Positions 1 to 7,353 are shown, numbered from the stretch's first letter. The stretch is DNA of 7,372 bases from an uncultured Chlorobiaceae bacterium (GCA_903904495.1 CAIVCU010000038.1:1-7372), one strand, 5' to 3'. Translations and numbers: made by a program. Notes: generated by a model from the sequence alone, not told the origin.

Positions 1-271
1 TAATAAAATTTACAAAACGAACCCATTCAGTTATTTGCAAAAGGGGGTACTTTCGTTCAGCACTCAGCACTCAACAGATCGATTATTTTAAGTTTTCCGG
101 TCTTGTCAACTCGATGAAAAAGGATCTGAAATGAGTCTGCTGAGCGAGATGCTTGAGAAATAAATCGATCAGGAATGAATGCGATAATTTTTCTTTCCCT
201 GTCACCCCTTTTTATATTAATGGCATAGGGCCTCAGTATGATATTTTTCCTCAATTGTAAACGTCTGTTTC

Positions 272-748
272 ATGAAAGTTTATGCAAAAAAATATGTTAC
301 CCGGCTCTGGGCCATGTTCCTGCTTGCCGGCCTGAGTATGGTGACGATCTCTTCACTTTCCTCTGCGGCAACGCTGAAGATTGGTGACAGCTATAATGGC
401 GGGATTGTGTTTTATGTTGATGGTACCGGGCAGCATGGTCTGGTTGCCGCAAAAGCTGATATGACGGGTTCTTCTGGCAAGGTTGAAGGGTTCTTTAACT
501 GGTATGACGCTAAGGTTGCGGCTAATTCATTTGTGGATGGGTATTGCGACTGGGTTCTGCCGAACAAGGAGCAGTTGAATCAGCTTTATATTCATCGCGG
601 CAGCCTTGGTGTAACTCTCAATACCTATTACTGGAGTTCTTCGGAGAGCGGAGCCGGTAAAGCATGGGCTCAGGATTTCAGCAATGGCCAGCAGCTTGAT
701 GGTAATAAGACAAACACCAGTCGTGTAAGGGCTATACGGTCGTTTTAA
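272..748 (+). CDS. Secreted DUF1566 (Lcl_C-like) domain protein
   Basis: A 158-residue protein of unknown function. Residues 1-32 form a Sec signal peptide: basic start (KVYAKKYVTR), hydrophobic core (about 12-29), and a likely signal peptidase I site after SSA at 30-32. The mature part (about 125 residues) is one DUF1566/Lcl_C-type domain. Its recognisable blocks are GGIVFYVD (43-50), GQHGLVAA (53-60), a CDWVLPNKEQLNQLY block (92-106), YYWSSSE (119-125), AWAQDFSNG (131-139) and the terminal RVRAIRSF. This family is related to the C-type-lectin/formylglycine-enzyme fold and is found in exported proteins, so an extracytoplasmic binding role is a guess; no catalytic residues are evident. ATG 272 is the only sensible start, because upstream in frame there is no start before the TGA at 239-241. 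It lacks a visible Shine-Dalgarno sequence. It stands alone, convergent with the kinase gene. Confidence 0.85.
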   Translation: MKVYAKKYVTRLWAMFLLAGLSMVTISSLSSAATLKIGDSYNGGIVFYVDGTGQHGLVAAKADMTGSSGKVEGFFNWYDAKVAANSFVDGYCDWVLPNKEQLNQLYIHRGSLGVTLNTYYWSSSESGAGKAWAQDFSNGQQLDGNKTNTSRVRAIRSF

Positions 749-853
749 TCGAGATAGAGGATTTCAGCATCCCCCCAAACGCAAAGCGTCTGCTGCCCTT
801 TTTCTTCAATAGTTTGTTTTGCACGAATTGCTTGAAATGGTGAAGAGCAGGGG

Positions 854-2296
854 TTAAGCGGACGGAAATACCATCACAAAGGTTGTCCCACTGTTTTTTT
901 CGCTTTTCAGGGATACGGTTATTTTCTGAAGGTCTGCGAGTTTTTTTACAATGGACAATCCCAGTCCAGTGCCACCAGTGCCTGAATTTCTTGATGTGTC
1001 AACCCGGTAAAATCTTTCAAAAACAGCATGTATTTTTTCTTCAGGAATGCCGATCCCCTGATCGGCAATACTGCAGACAATCGTATTTGCTTTTCGCTCT
1101 ACTGCTATTGTTATAGAAGACCCGTTTGGGGAGTACTTGATTGCATTCGAGAGGATATTCACAAAAATCATTTCCAGGATTGCAGGGTCTGCAGCAACGT
1201 TTAAGGATTCTGCTTGCTTAATCTTGATGGAAATACTTTTTTCAATCGCAGTCACTTTTATCCTGGCAACGACCTCTTCAATATGAGGCAGAAGCGCAAT
1301 CGTTTCAATATTCGGCTTCATTGCGCTGCTTTCATATCGGGCAAGCATCAGGAGCTGGTCGATCAGTTTGGCCATGCGGTTTAATTCCACAAGACAGAAC
1401 TGAATTTTTGTTTCGTAGTGTTCTTTCTCTCTGGGTTTGCGAATCACTACCTCAAAAGTTCCTTTTACTGTGGAGAGTGGTGTTTTCAGTTCGTGGGAAG
1501 CATCAGCCGTAAACTGTTTTTCACGCTGAAATGCTTTCTGCAACCGGTCCAGAAGGTCGTTGATGGTTGAAGATAAACAATATAATTCATCATGGTGAAA
1601 TGGAAGAGCTATCCGTTGATGAAGATTTTCCTGAGTCATTCTTTCAGCAGTGGCAATAACTTTCTCAATAGGACGGATACTTTTACCTGCGATCATACGG
1701 GTGAAAATAAAAAGCGTAACAATAATACCGGGGAATGAATACAAAAAAACGTTCAGCAGGTCCTGCAGAACTATAATGGCGTTTTTGAGGGGAACGGCAA
1801 CAATAAGATAACCTTCGGTAACACCTTTCCGATTTACAAGAGGGATCTGTGCCTGTCGGACCACTGAACCTAAAAAAAAGTTATTGAAGTAAGTTTCATC
1901 AGGTTGATTCGGGTTAAAAGCCAGTGCGCACCATGAAAGTGTTGATGATTTTTTTACCACCACCCCGGCGCTGTTTACCACCTGAACAAATTCAGTATCC
2001 ATGCTATCATTATTATCAAGTTCATGAAAGCTGGCGAAGCCCTTAAAATCTTTTGTTGTGATGTGTGCTTTTAAAAGGATTTCCGAAATTTCGGTCCTGA
2101 TTTTTTCATCGAATTGCTTATAGACAACACTTTCAACGATGAGATAGGTAATCGTAAACACAATTGCGATTAAAAAAGCTGTCGCAACCGTGTAGTAAAA
2201 GGCGATCCGGTTGCGTAAACTTATACTCGGCAATTTTTCCCAGGGAGCCTTTTCGTTTGGTATGGATTGTCTTTTTCTGTTTTCATGATGCGGCAT
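854..2296 (-). CDS. Membrane sensor histidine kinase (HAMP-HisKA-HATPase), no adjacent response regulator
   Basis: A 480-residue inner-membrane two-component sensor that should autophosphorylate a histidine and pass the phosphate to a response regulator. In order: basic cytoplasmic tail (1-30), TM1 (about 32-54), extracytoplasmic sensor region (about 55-181, no family recognised), TM2 (about 182-202), HAMP (about 203-255), and HisKA with FTADASHELKTPL (phospho-acceptor His268). The HATPase domain has the N box NILSNAIKYS (380-389), G1 DQGIGIP (412-418), F box FERFYRVD (426-433) and G2 GTGGTGLGLS (439-448). All key residues are present, so it should be active. The open frame extends one codon upstream to a TTG, but the ATG at 2296 follows AGGGAA at 5 nt and is preferred. 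The input signal is unknown. The architecture resembles EnvZ/heavy-metal-sensor-type kinases, but the partner regulator is not in this window. Confidence 0.95.
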   Translation of the reverse strand: MPHHENRKRQSIPNEKAPWEKLPSISLRNRIAFYYTVATAFLIAIVFTITYLIVESVVYKQFDEKIRTEISEILLKAHITTKDFKGFASFHELDNNDSMDTEFVQVVNSAGVVVKKSSTLSWCALAFNPNQPDETYFNNFFLGSVVRQAQIPLVNRKGVTEGYLIVAVPLKNAIIVLQDLLNVFLYSFPGIIVTLFIFTRMIAGKSIRPIEKVIATAERMTQENLHQRIALPFHHDELYCLSSTINDLLDRLQKAFQREKQFTADASHELKTPLSTVKGTFEVVIRKPREKEHYETKIQFCLVELNRMAKLIDQLLMLARYESSAMKPNIETIALLPHIEEVVARIKVTAIEKSISIKIKQAESLNVAADPAILEMIFVNILSNAIKYSPNGSSITIAVERKANTIVCSIADQGIGIPEEKIHAVFERFYRVDTSRNSGTGGTGLGLSIVKKLADLQKITVSLKSEKNSGTTFVMVFPSA

Positions 2297-2301
2297 CAAG
2301 C

Positions 2302-2307
2302 TTCCCT
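2302..2307 (-). promoter_or_regulatory. Ribosome binding site of the histidine kinase gene
   Basis: On the minus strand this reads AGGGAA, 5 nt before the ATG at 2296. It supports that ATG over the TTG one codon upstream. Confidence 0.5.
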
Positions 2308-2518
2308 GTTGAGATACCTTACTATTGCTGAAGGCTTCCTTTAAATGGGTGTAAATTTAGCCTGATGATTCTTAAGGGATGCACAAAATAACCCTAAAAT
2401 TGACTTAAAATCCATACGCTCAGGGTCAAGTGTGATTTTCTTTCAGCCGTTTTTTCCCCCTCAAGGTTTTCGTTGTCATTACGGTGAGCCGGAAGTGGAT
2501 GGCCTGTAAAAATACCTA

Positions 2519-2547
2519 TTGATTTGCGCCTGTTTTATAGGTAAAAT
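2519..2547 (+). promoter_or_regulatory. Candidate sigma-70-type promoter for the TPR/CHAT-like lipoprotein gene
   Basis: TTGATT (2519-2524) and TAAAAT (2542-2547) are separated by 17 bp, matching 4/6 and 5/6 of the TTGACA/TATAAT consensus. The predicted transcript would start near 2554. That leaves about 40 nt before the ATG at 2593 but only about 12 nt before the upstream in-frame ATG at 2566, which favours the later start. This is prediction only. Confidence 0.5.
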
Positions 2548-2578
2548 ACACTTTAAACTCAACGCATGTACTGGAGCT

Positions 2579-2583
2579 GGAGG
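2579..2583 (+). promoter_or_regulatory. Ribosome binding site that sets the lipoprotein start at 2593
   Basis: GGAGG lies 9 nt before the ATG at 2593 and inside the longer open frame beginning at 2566. It supports 2593 as the true start and yields a proper lipoprotein signal peptide. Confidence 0.6.
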
Positions 2584-2592
2584 TTCTGTTTT

Positions 2593-4671
2593 ATGAAATT
2601 TCATTTCCCGTGGTTGCCGTCAGGAGTTGCGATTTTTGCCCTTTATTTTATTTTTTCAGGCTGCAGTACCGAAACCAATACCCCGCAATCTCCCGAGCTG
2701 ATGTACAAACTGGCAGCTTCCAGCAGCAGTCGAGGGGAGTATCGGAAGGCTCTTGACTTATATAACAAGGCGCTAGCTTTGGATACTCTTAAAGCCAACC
2801 TGCCGAGGATAGTCAAGGCATTGAATGAAAAGAGGGGCATTGAAGGCCTTACAGGTGAGTATTTTGAAGCGTTCAAAACAACGGCACGTCTTGAAAAGCT
2901 GCCTGTCAGGATAGTGCCTGATTCACTTCGCAATGCACTCCTTGCCGATAAGGCAACCTGGCTGCGCGAATTGGGTAGTTTTGAAGCTGCAGCTGTTTCT
3001 CTTGAGCACATAACGGCTCCATCTCCGACGATACAATTTGAACTGGCTTCCCTCTATCAGAAGTCTGGCGAATTCCGGAAAGCTGCACAGATATATCGCC
3101 ATCTTTCGGGCTTGGCGAATGCTCCTGTTACCAGAATTACAGCATATGCCGGGCTTCTGCAATGCAAGGTCGCACAACCGCAGCTTGGGCTTGAAAAGGC
3201 AGATGCCATTGCCGTGAAGATTGCGGCTGAGTCAGCGAGAGTATTAGCGATGGAGGGAGCATTGGAGCAGAGGATTCAGGCGCTCAGAGCAGCATCAAAA
3301 AGTGTTCAGCTTCTTGAGAAGCATCGAAGAAATGCCAGCTTTTTTTTGTTCAAGGCACTTATTCTTGCCGAGCAGTCCCGAAACCCCCTGCTTTTACAGA
3401 TACTTCGTCTGGAATCAAATGCCGTAATTGTTCGGAAACCCGATCCTTTCCGTGAGGCTGCGGAATATTTCCGCATTAAAAATATGCAGAATGCCCAGGC
3501 ATCCTCACTTTTGATGCTTGGTGGAAGCAAGTCGCTTAAGGATGAGGAGCGGATCAGTGCTTTTCAGCAGGGGGTTTCGATAAACAGATATTACGCACCC
3601 CCTTATCCGACAGATGAGATGCTTCAGCTTGAGAAAAAATCAGAGCGGCGACTCACAGGTTTACTGCTTGAAAAATCAAGAATTTTTGAACTTTTTGATG
3701 CCGGGGAACAAACCGGTACTATTGATCTGCAGCGTTCTTTGCAGATTTATAGAAAAAGCTTCATCCTTGGCAAGGGTCATGAAGCTCTTGAATCAACAAT
3801 TTCTCAATTGCAGCAAGAGATTTCTGGGTTGCTTCAGCGGAAAGCCGATATTTTTATCCGGGCAGAAGGATATGAAAAAAACAGGAGTGCCGATCAGGCT
3901 CTTAACATCAAAAGAGGTCGATTAATCGAGCTTCTTCCACAGGTCAGGGCTATAAATCCAGTTGCAGCCGAAACCATTCAGCTCATCCCGGTAACGCTTC
4001 GTACAGTCCAGGCTGCTCTCAAGGAGGATCAGGTGATAATTAAACCACTAATCTCCGACAGTCTTTGCGGCTCCATGCTGATCGGCAGGAGTCAGTTGCA
4101 GATAGCTCAAGGCAGTGTTTGTTTTGACTCCCTTCATACGCCGGGTTCAAAAATAGCGGCTCTAAGGAGCGAGCTTGCCTCAAGCTCACCCGGCCGTCCG
4201 CAAAGTACTGCTGAACAGGAGTGGTTCTCAAAAGCGTTTTATGAGCCTGTTGCCGGATCACTTGGGAGCTGCAAGCATCTTATTGTTATCAGCGATGACT
4301 TTTTTCCTTTTCATTTTTTGAGCATAAATAAGAATTCCGCGTCTGAAAAAAAGTATTCATACCTTAACTCGTTTAAGGAGTTTTCATCATTATCTGAGCA
4401 TCAGGAATCAATACAGGCTTTTTCAAGAATTGTGTTCTATCGCGCCGATAGGGTTACAGGAGCAATGCTGCAAAAACTTTTCTTCCCGCGTGACAGAGTT
4501 TTTATACTCTGGAAAAACTACAAAGGAGTTGAGCTTGAAGCGCTCCATCAAAAGATCAGTCAAGAGATGCAGAGGACGGTTTCCGGGTCGGGAGCATTGC
4601 TTTCGCTAGGCATGAATTCTGAGGTTGGTCGTGAACTTTTGATGAATATTTCCTCTTACGGCAATGATTAA
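2593..4671 (+). CDS. TPR-repeat lipoprotein with a degenerate CHAT-like C-terminal domain
   Basis: A 692-residue predicted lipoprotein; no named family member recognised. The signal peptide (1-23) ends in FSGC, making Cys24 the lipidated residue, though Phe at -3 is not classical. TPR-like helices follow at about 35-68 (GEYRKALDLYNKALALD) and 146-176 (LASLYQKSGEFRKAAQIYRHL). Residues about 185-465 are mostly helical and contain a repeated unit (354-389 and 410-446). From about 477 the sequence follows the CHAT pattern seen after TPR arrays: a strand-rich start (DQVIIKPLISDS), a helix (KIAALRSELASS), and HLIVISDDFFPFHFLSI (562-578), matching the usual LIIVPDG.LHYLPF block. RVFILWKN (635-642) matches the usual SVVASLW block. 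The His- and Cys-bearing catalytic segments between them appear to be missing, suggesting a non-proteolytic binding domain. The family call is by eye. A longer start at 2566 is possible but lacks a ribosome binding site. Confidence 0.85.
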   Translation: MKFHFPWLPSGVAIFALYFIFSGCSTETNTPQSPELMYKLAASSSSRGEYRKALDLYNKALALDTLKANLPRIVKALNEKRGIEGLTGEYFEAFKTTARLEKLPVRIVPDSLRNALLADKATWLRELGSFEAAAVSLEHITAPSPTIQFELASLYQKSGEFRKAAQIYRHLSGLANAPVTRITAYAGLLQCKVAQPQLGLEKADAIAVKIAAESARVLAMEGALEQRIQALRAASKSVQLLEKHRRNASFFLFKALILAEQSRNPLLLQILRLESNAVIVRKPDPFREAAEYFRIKNMQNAQASSLLMLGGSKSLKDEERISAFQQGVSINRYYAPPYPTDEMLQLEKKSERRLTGLLLEKSRIFELFDAGEQTGTIDLQRSLQIYRKSFILGKGHEALESTISQLQQEISGLLQRKADIFIRAEGYEKNRSADQALNIKRGRLIELLPQVRAINPVAAETIQLIPVTLRTVQAALKEDQVIIKPLISDSLCGSMLIGRSQLQIAQGSVCFDSLHTPGSKIAALRSELASSSPGRPQSTAEQEWFSKAFYEPVAGSLGSCKHLIVISDDFFPFHFLSINKNSASEKKYSYLNSFKEFSSLSEHQESIQAFSRIVFYRADRVTGAMLQKLFFPRDRVFILWKNYKGVELEALHQKISQEMQRTVSGSGALLSLGMNSEVGRELLMNISSYGND

Positions 4672-4760
4672 GGAGAATTAAAAGAGGGTTTTCAGAAAAA
4701 CTCATTTTGTTTCTTTTATGAAAAACTGTTACTGCTCTGGGAATAAAATCAACCTTTTGC

Positions 4761-4790
4761 TTGATATGCTTTCAGGCATTTGTGTAAATT
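4761..4790 (+). promoter_or_regulatory. Candidate promoter for the RodZ-like gene
   Basis: TTGATA (4761-4766, 5/6 to consensus) is followed after 18 bp by TAAATT (4785-4790, 4/6). It lies in the 175-bp gap after the lipoprotein gene and gives a leader of about 50 nt before ATG 4847. The -10 element is weak. Confidence 0.35.
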
Positions 4791-4846
4791 TGCAAGACTG
4801 AAAGTTTTTGCATTTCCTTGGGTTATCGTAAGCGGGATTGTTCTCT

Positions 4847-5836
4847 ATGACTGAGCAGGTATCAAGCAGCATAGCATTGGAGCTTCTTTCAAGGGAGCTG
4901 AAAAATGCCAGAATGGAAAGAAACCTTTCCGTTGATGATGTCAGCCGGTTGACCTCGGTTCAAAAGAATTATATTGAAAAAATCGAGGAAGGCGATTTCA
5001 GCTTTCTGCCCAAGGCTTATATTTTCTCCTTTATCAAGGAATATGCCATCCTGATGGGGGTTGGAAACGATGAAACCTTTGAACAATGCAAGAAGGAGTT
5101 GCAGTTTACCAGCGCATACAAACGTGACGTCTCAACTGAAAGTAATACCAAAAAGCAGAAAAAAACCCCGGATTGGATGACGAATTTTCGTGATGTTCGG
5201 CTTCCTAAATCTTCCTGGTTTATTATTGGTATTGTGTTTGTTGTTGTTACCGGTCTCTCTTTCTTTTTTTTCAACAGGAAGCATCACTCTTCAACTCCTC
5301 ACTCTCCAGCTCCTCATTCTCCGAGTGCCGTTTCTCTGCCTTCTGCAACCGGAGAAGATACCGTTGCAGTTGCTGAACAGATTGTCGATTCGCTACAGGT
5401 TCCCGGTTTGAATAAACCGCCTCTCAATGTTCCATCGTCATCTTCTCATCAGCCAACCCCGACAAGGGCTGATTCTGTTGCGACCTCTGCATCATCCCGT
5501 GCTCCTGTTCCATCTGCATCAGTGGTTTCTGCTCCTCCTGCGGCTTCAAATTCCAGAGAGTGGGCTAAAAACGTTTCTTTTCTTCCATCGCCATCATCTT
5601 CTCCCTACCGAAAAGTGCTTGTGGTCCGTTTGGTGGAGGATCTTTCCTGGGTCAAGGTTATCGCTGATGACAGCTCAAGGGTCTATCCCGGAGGAAAGTT
5701 TAAAAACGGTCAAGTGCTTCGATTCGAGGCCCGCAAAAATTTCTGGGTTAACATAGGTCGACCGAAATATGTCGAGTTATACCTCAACGGAAAAAAGCTC
5801 CCTCCGACTACTGATCGCATTCTTATTATCCGTTGA
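4847..5836 (+). CDS. RodZ-like HTH transmembrane protein
   Basis: A 329-residue bitopic membrane protein with RodZ-family architecture. In order: an N-terminal XRE/HTH_25-type helix-turn-helix (about 10-85, including LSVDDVSRLTSVQKNYIEKIEEGDF and the conserved LPKAYIFSFIKEYA stretch at 55-68), a charged cytoplasmic linker, one TM helix (about 122-142), a Ser/Pro/Ala-rich extracytoplasmic linker (about 145-250), and a C-terminal beta domain of the DUF4115/RodZ_C type (about 256-329; ending LYLNGKKLPPTTDRILIIR). In known RodZ proteins the HTH binds MreB and links the cytoskeleton to cell-wall synthesis; that role here is inferred from architecture. No mreB or other shape gene is adjacent. The frame opens at a TTG (4838), but the ATG at 4847 is preferred, with GGGA 9 nt upstream. 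The linker is low-complexity and contains a short tandem duplication (PHSPAPHSP). Confidence 0.85.
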   Translation: MTEQVSSSIALELLSRELKNARMERNLSVDDVSRLTSVQKNYIEKIEEGDFSFLPKAYIFSFIKEYAILMGVGNDETFEQCKKELQFTSAYKRDVSTESNTKKQKKTPDWMTNFRDVRLPKSSWFIIGIVFVVVTGLSFFFFNRKHHSSTPHSPAPHSPSAVSLPSATGEDTVAVAEQIVDSLQVPGLNKPPLNVPSSSSHQPTPTRADSVATSASSRAPVPSASVVSAPPAASNSREWAKNVSFLPSPSSSPYRKVLVVRLVEDLSWVKVIADDSSRVYPGGKFKNGQVLRFEARKNFWVNIGRPKYVELYLNGKKLPPTTDRILIIR

Positions 5837-6147
5837 ACTTTTTTACGCGGATGTTCTCTTTTTTAAGGATAGTATGGTTTTTTAATAAAAATAGGATAGA
5901 TTGTGTCCAGTTAGGAATTAATAGTGTGTTTTAAACATTCATTAGTTCACAGTTGATTCATATGTTGGAAAGTTGACTCTGTTTTTTTAAGGTTTTTTAT
6001 GCTTGATACTTAAGTTTTTTATAAGTTCCTGAGTCTGGATTACGTTGTTGTTGTGATAGAGCATCTTTATTGGCTATAATAGTTTTTTGGGTAGGAGTTA
6101 CATTATCAGTAATGGCATAAGCCTAAACCACGAATATTGAAAGTACT
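5837..6147. other. AT-rich intergenic region upstream of nifS
   Basis: This 311-bp stretch has many T-runs and no gene or RNA I can support. It should contain the end of the RodZ-like transcript and the nifS promoter (best candidate at 6051-6080). A second weaker -35-like hexamer, TTGACT, lies at 5973-5978 without a good -10 partner. I found no strong GC-rich terminator hairpin and no recognisable IscR or other Fe-S-regulator site. Confidence 0.6.
6051..6080 (+). promoter_or_regulatory. Candidate sigma-70-type promoter for nifS-nifU
   Basis: A perfect TATAAT lies at 6075-6080, with TTGTGA at 6051-6056 (18-bp spacer, 4/6 to TTGACA). Transcription would start near 6087, giving a leader of about 60 nt before nifS. 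Confidence 0.5.
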
Positions 6148-7353
6148 ATGGCAGACATGAGGGTTTATTTTGATAACAATGCTACAACGCCGCTGCATCC
6201 TGAAGTAAAAAAGGAAATGATTGCGGCCATGGAGATGTTTGGCAATCCTTCCAGCATGCACTCCTTTGGACGTGAAGCAAGGGCCAATGTTGAGAATGCC
6301 CGTCGGCAAGTTGCTGATTTTATCGGAGCCACCGAGAAAGAAATTGTTTTTGTCGGTAGCGGTTCTGAAGCCAACAATACTGTTCTCTCTCTTTTTGTCT
6401 GTGGTTCGAGCCAGTGTATTCCCGGTTCGAAGATGCGCAGTTCAATTATTACCACTAAAATAGAGCACCCTTGTGTTCTTGAAACCTCTGAATGTCTTGG
6501 GCATAGGGGTGTTCGCGTAAAGTACCTTGATGTTGACCAGTATGGGAAAATCGATCTCGATCAACTTGCCGGGATGCTTGGTAATGATGTCGGACTGGTT
6601 TCGGTCATGATGGCAAACAATGAGATCGGTACTCTGCAGGATATTGAGACGATAGCAAAAATGGTGCATGAAAGTGGTGCGTTGATGCATACCGATGCCG
6701 TACAGGCAGTAGGGAAGGTGCCTGTTGATGTCAGATCGCTCGGCGTGGATTTCCTTACCATGTCAGCTCATAAGATATATGGTCCGAAAGGTATCGGCGC
6801 TTTGTTTGTTAGAAAAGGTGTGCCATACTGCCCGTTGATACGGGGTGGACATCAGGAGCTTGGCCGGCGTGCAGGAACAGAAAACACTCTTGGTATTCTC
6901 GGCCTTGGAAAAGCAGTTGAAATGAGGGCTCTCGAAATGCCGGAGGAGGAGGACCGGTTACTCGAGTTAAAGCAGATACTCAGAAACGGAATTGAAGAGA
7001 GTATTGATGATATTCATTTTAACGGTCACCCAACAGATTCTCTTGCCAGCACGCTTAACGTTTCATTTACAGGAGTGGAAGGCGAGGCTATCCTGCTCTA
7101 TCTCGATATTGAAGGTATTGCGGTCTCCACGGGATCGGCATGTGCATCTGGATCGCTTGACCCTTCGCATGTACTTCTTGCGACGGGTGTGGATGCTGAG
7201 CTTGCCCATGGTTCGATACGGTTCAGCATGGGTCGGGAAAGTACAAGGCAGGAGGTCGACTACCTGCTCAATGTGTTACCAAAAATAATAGAAAGAATCA
7301 GAAACATGTCAACGGCTTATATAAAAGGAGGATTGCATGCTGCAAGCAGGTGA
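6148..7353 (+). CDS. nifS: Cysteine desulfurase, NifS/IscS family
   Basis: A 401-residue PLP-dependent enzyme that converts L-cysteine to L-alanine and carries the sulfur as a persulfide for Fe-S cluster assembly. It is full length for the family, which is usually about 390-405 residues. Conserved features: YFDNNATTPLHPEV near the start, GSGSEANN (70-77), His107 in KIEHPCV, HTDAVQAVGK (181-190, with PLP-binding Asp183 and Gln186), SAHKIYGPKG with the Schiff-base Lys209, and STGSACASGSLDPSHVL with catalytic Cys332 in the long flexible loop of group I enzymes. The AHGSIRFS block and the C-terminal helix resemble NifS slightly more than IscS, as remembered. The downstream overlapping nifU-like gene supports this role. 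ATG 6148 has only a weak GAAAG upstream; ATG 6157 (MRVYFDNN) is an alternative start. Whether it serves nitrogenase specifically or general Fe-S assembly cannot be told here. Confidence 0.96.
   Translation: MADMRVYFDNNATTPLHPEVKKEMIAAMEMFGNPSSMHSFGREARANVENARRQVADFIGATEKEIVFVGSGSEANNTVLSLFVCGSSQCIPGSKMRSSIITTKIEHPCVLETSECLGHRGVRVKYLDVDQYGKIDLDQLAGMLGNDVGLVSVMMANNEIGTLQDIETIAKMVHESGALMHTDAVQAVGKVPVDVRSLGVDFLTMSAHKIYGPKGIGALFVRKGVPYCPLIRGGHQELGRRAGTENTLGILGLGKAVEMRALEMPEEEDRLLELKQILRNGIEESIDDIHFNGHPTDSLASTLNVSFTGVEGEAILLYLDIEGIAVSTGSACASGSLDPSHVLLATGVDAELAHGSIRFSMGRESTRQEVDYLLNVLPKIIERIRNMSTAYIKGGLHAASR
7325..7331 (+). promoter_or_regulatory. Strong ribosome binding site of nifU inside the nifS 3' end
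   Basis: AAGGAGG lies 5 nt before ATG 7337 and is encoded within the last codons of nifS. It is the best Shine-Dalgarno match in the window. Confidence 0.75.

Larger units (their letters stand above)
2297..2592. other. Divergent intergenic control region between kinase and lipoprotein genes
   Basis: This 296-bp stretch carries no gene I can support. The 5' ends of both flanking genes point outward from it, so it must contain two promoters. The rightward one is recognisable at 2519-2547. I could not identify a convincing leftward promoter. Short inverted matches occur (AGGG/CCCT at 2375-2395 and TTGAC/GTCAA at 2400-2429), but they are too short to call operators. Confidence 0.6.

Noticed and set aside
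58..71. Tandem heptamer CAGCACT x2
   Set aside because: Only two copies and no further repeats nearby; not enough for a repeat element.
57..254. Minus-strand open frame of 65 codons upstream of the DUF1566 gene
   Set aside because: It starts at a TTG with no ribosome binding site, shows no recognisable domain, and its length is within chance expectation. It could be a small unknown gene, but nothing supports it.
779..789. Hairpin ACGC-AAA-GCGT between the convergent genes, followed by a T-run
   Set aside because: The stem is only 4 bp and the T-run starts several bases later, so it is too weak to call a terminator.
2375..2429. Short inverted matches AGGG/CCCT and TTGAC/GTCAA as operator candidates
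   Set aside because: Arms of 4-5 bp with long spacers occur often by chance in AT-rich spacers.
3614..3925. 103-codon plus-strand open frame inside the lipoprotein gene
   Set aside because: It lies wholly within a well-supported gene in another frame and has no recognisable features of its own.
4684..4703. Possible terminator after the lipoprotein gene (GAG..TTT / AAA..CTC)
   Set aside because: The stem is interrupted by two mismatches and mostly A-T, and there is no clean following T-run.
5427..5756. 109-codon plus-strand open frame overlapping the RodZ-like gene
   Set aside because: It is a shadow of the low-complexity linker in another frame, giving a Leu/His-rich translation with no domain.
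6008..6026. Inverted repeat ACTTA/TAAGT upstream of nifS as a regulator site
   Set aside because: Five-base A-T-rich arms do not match a known Fe-S regulator site and are expected by chance.
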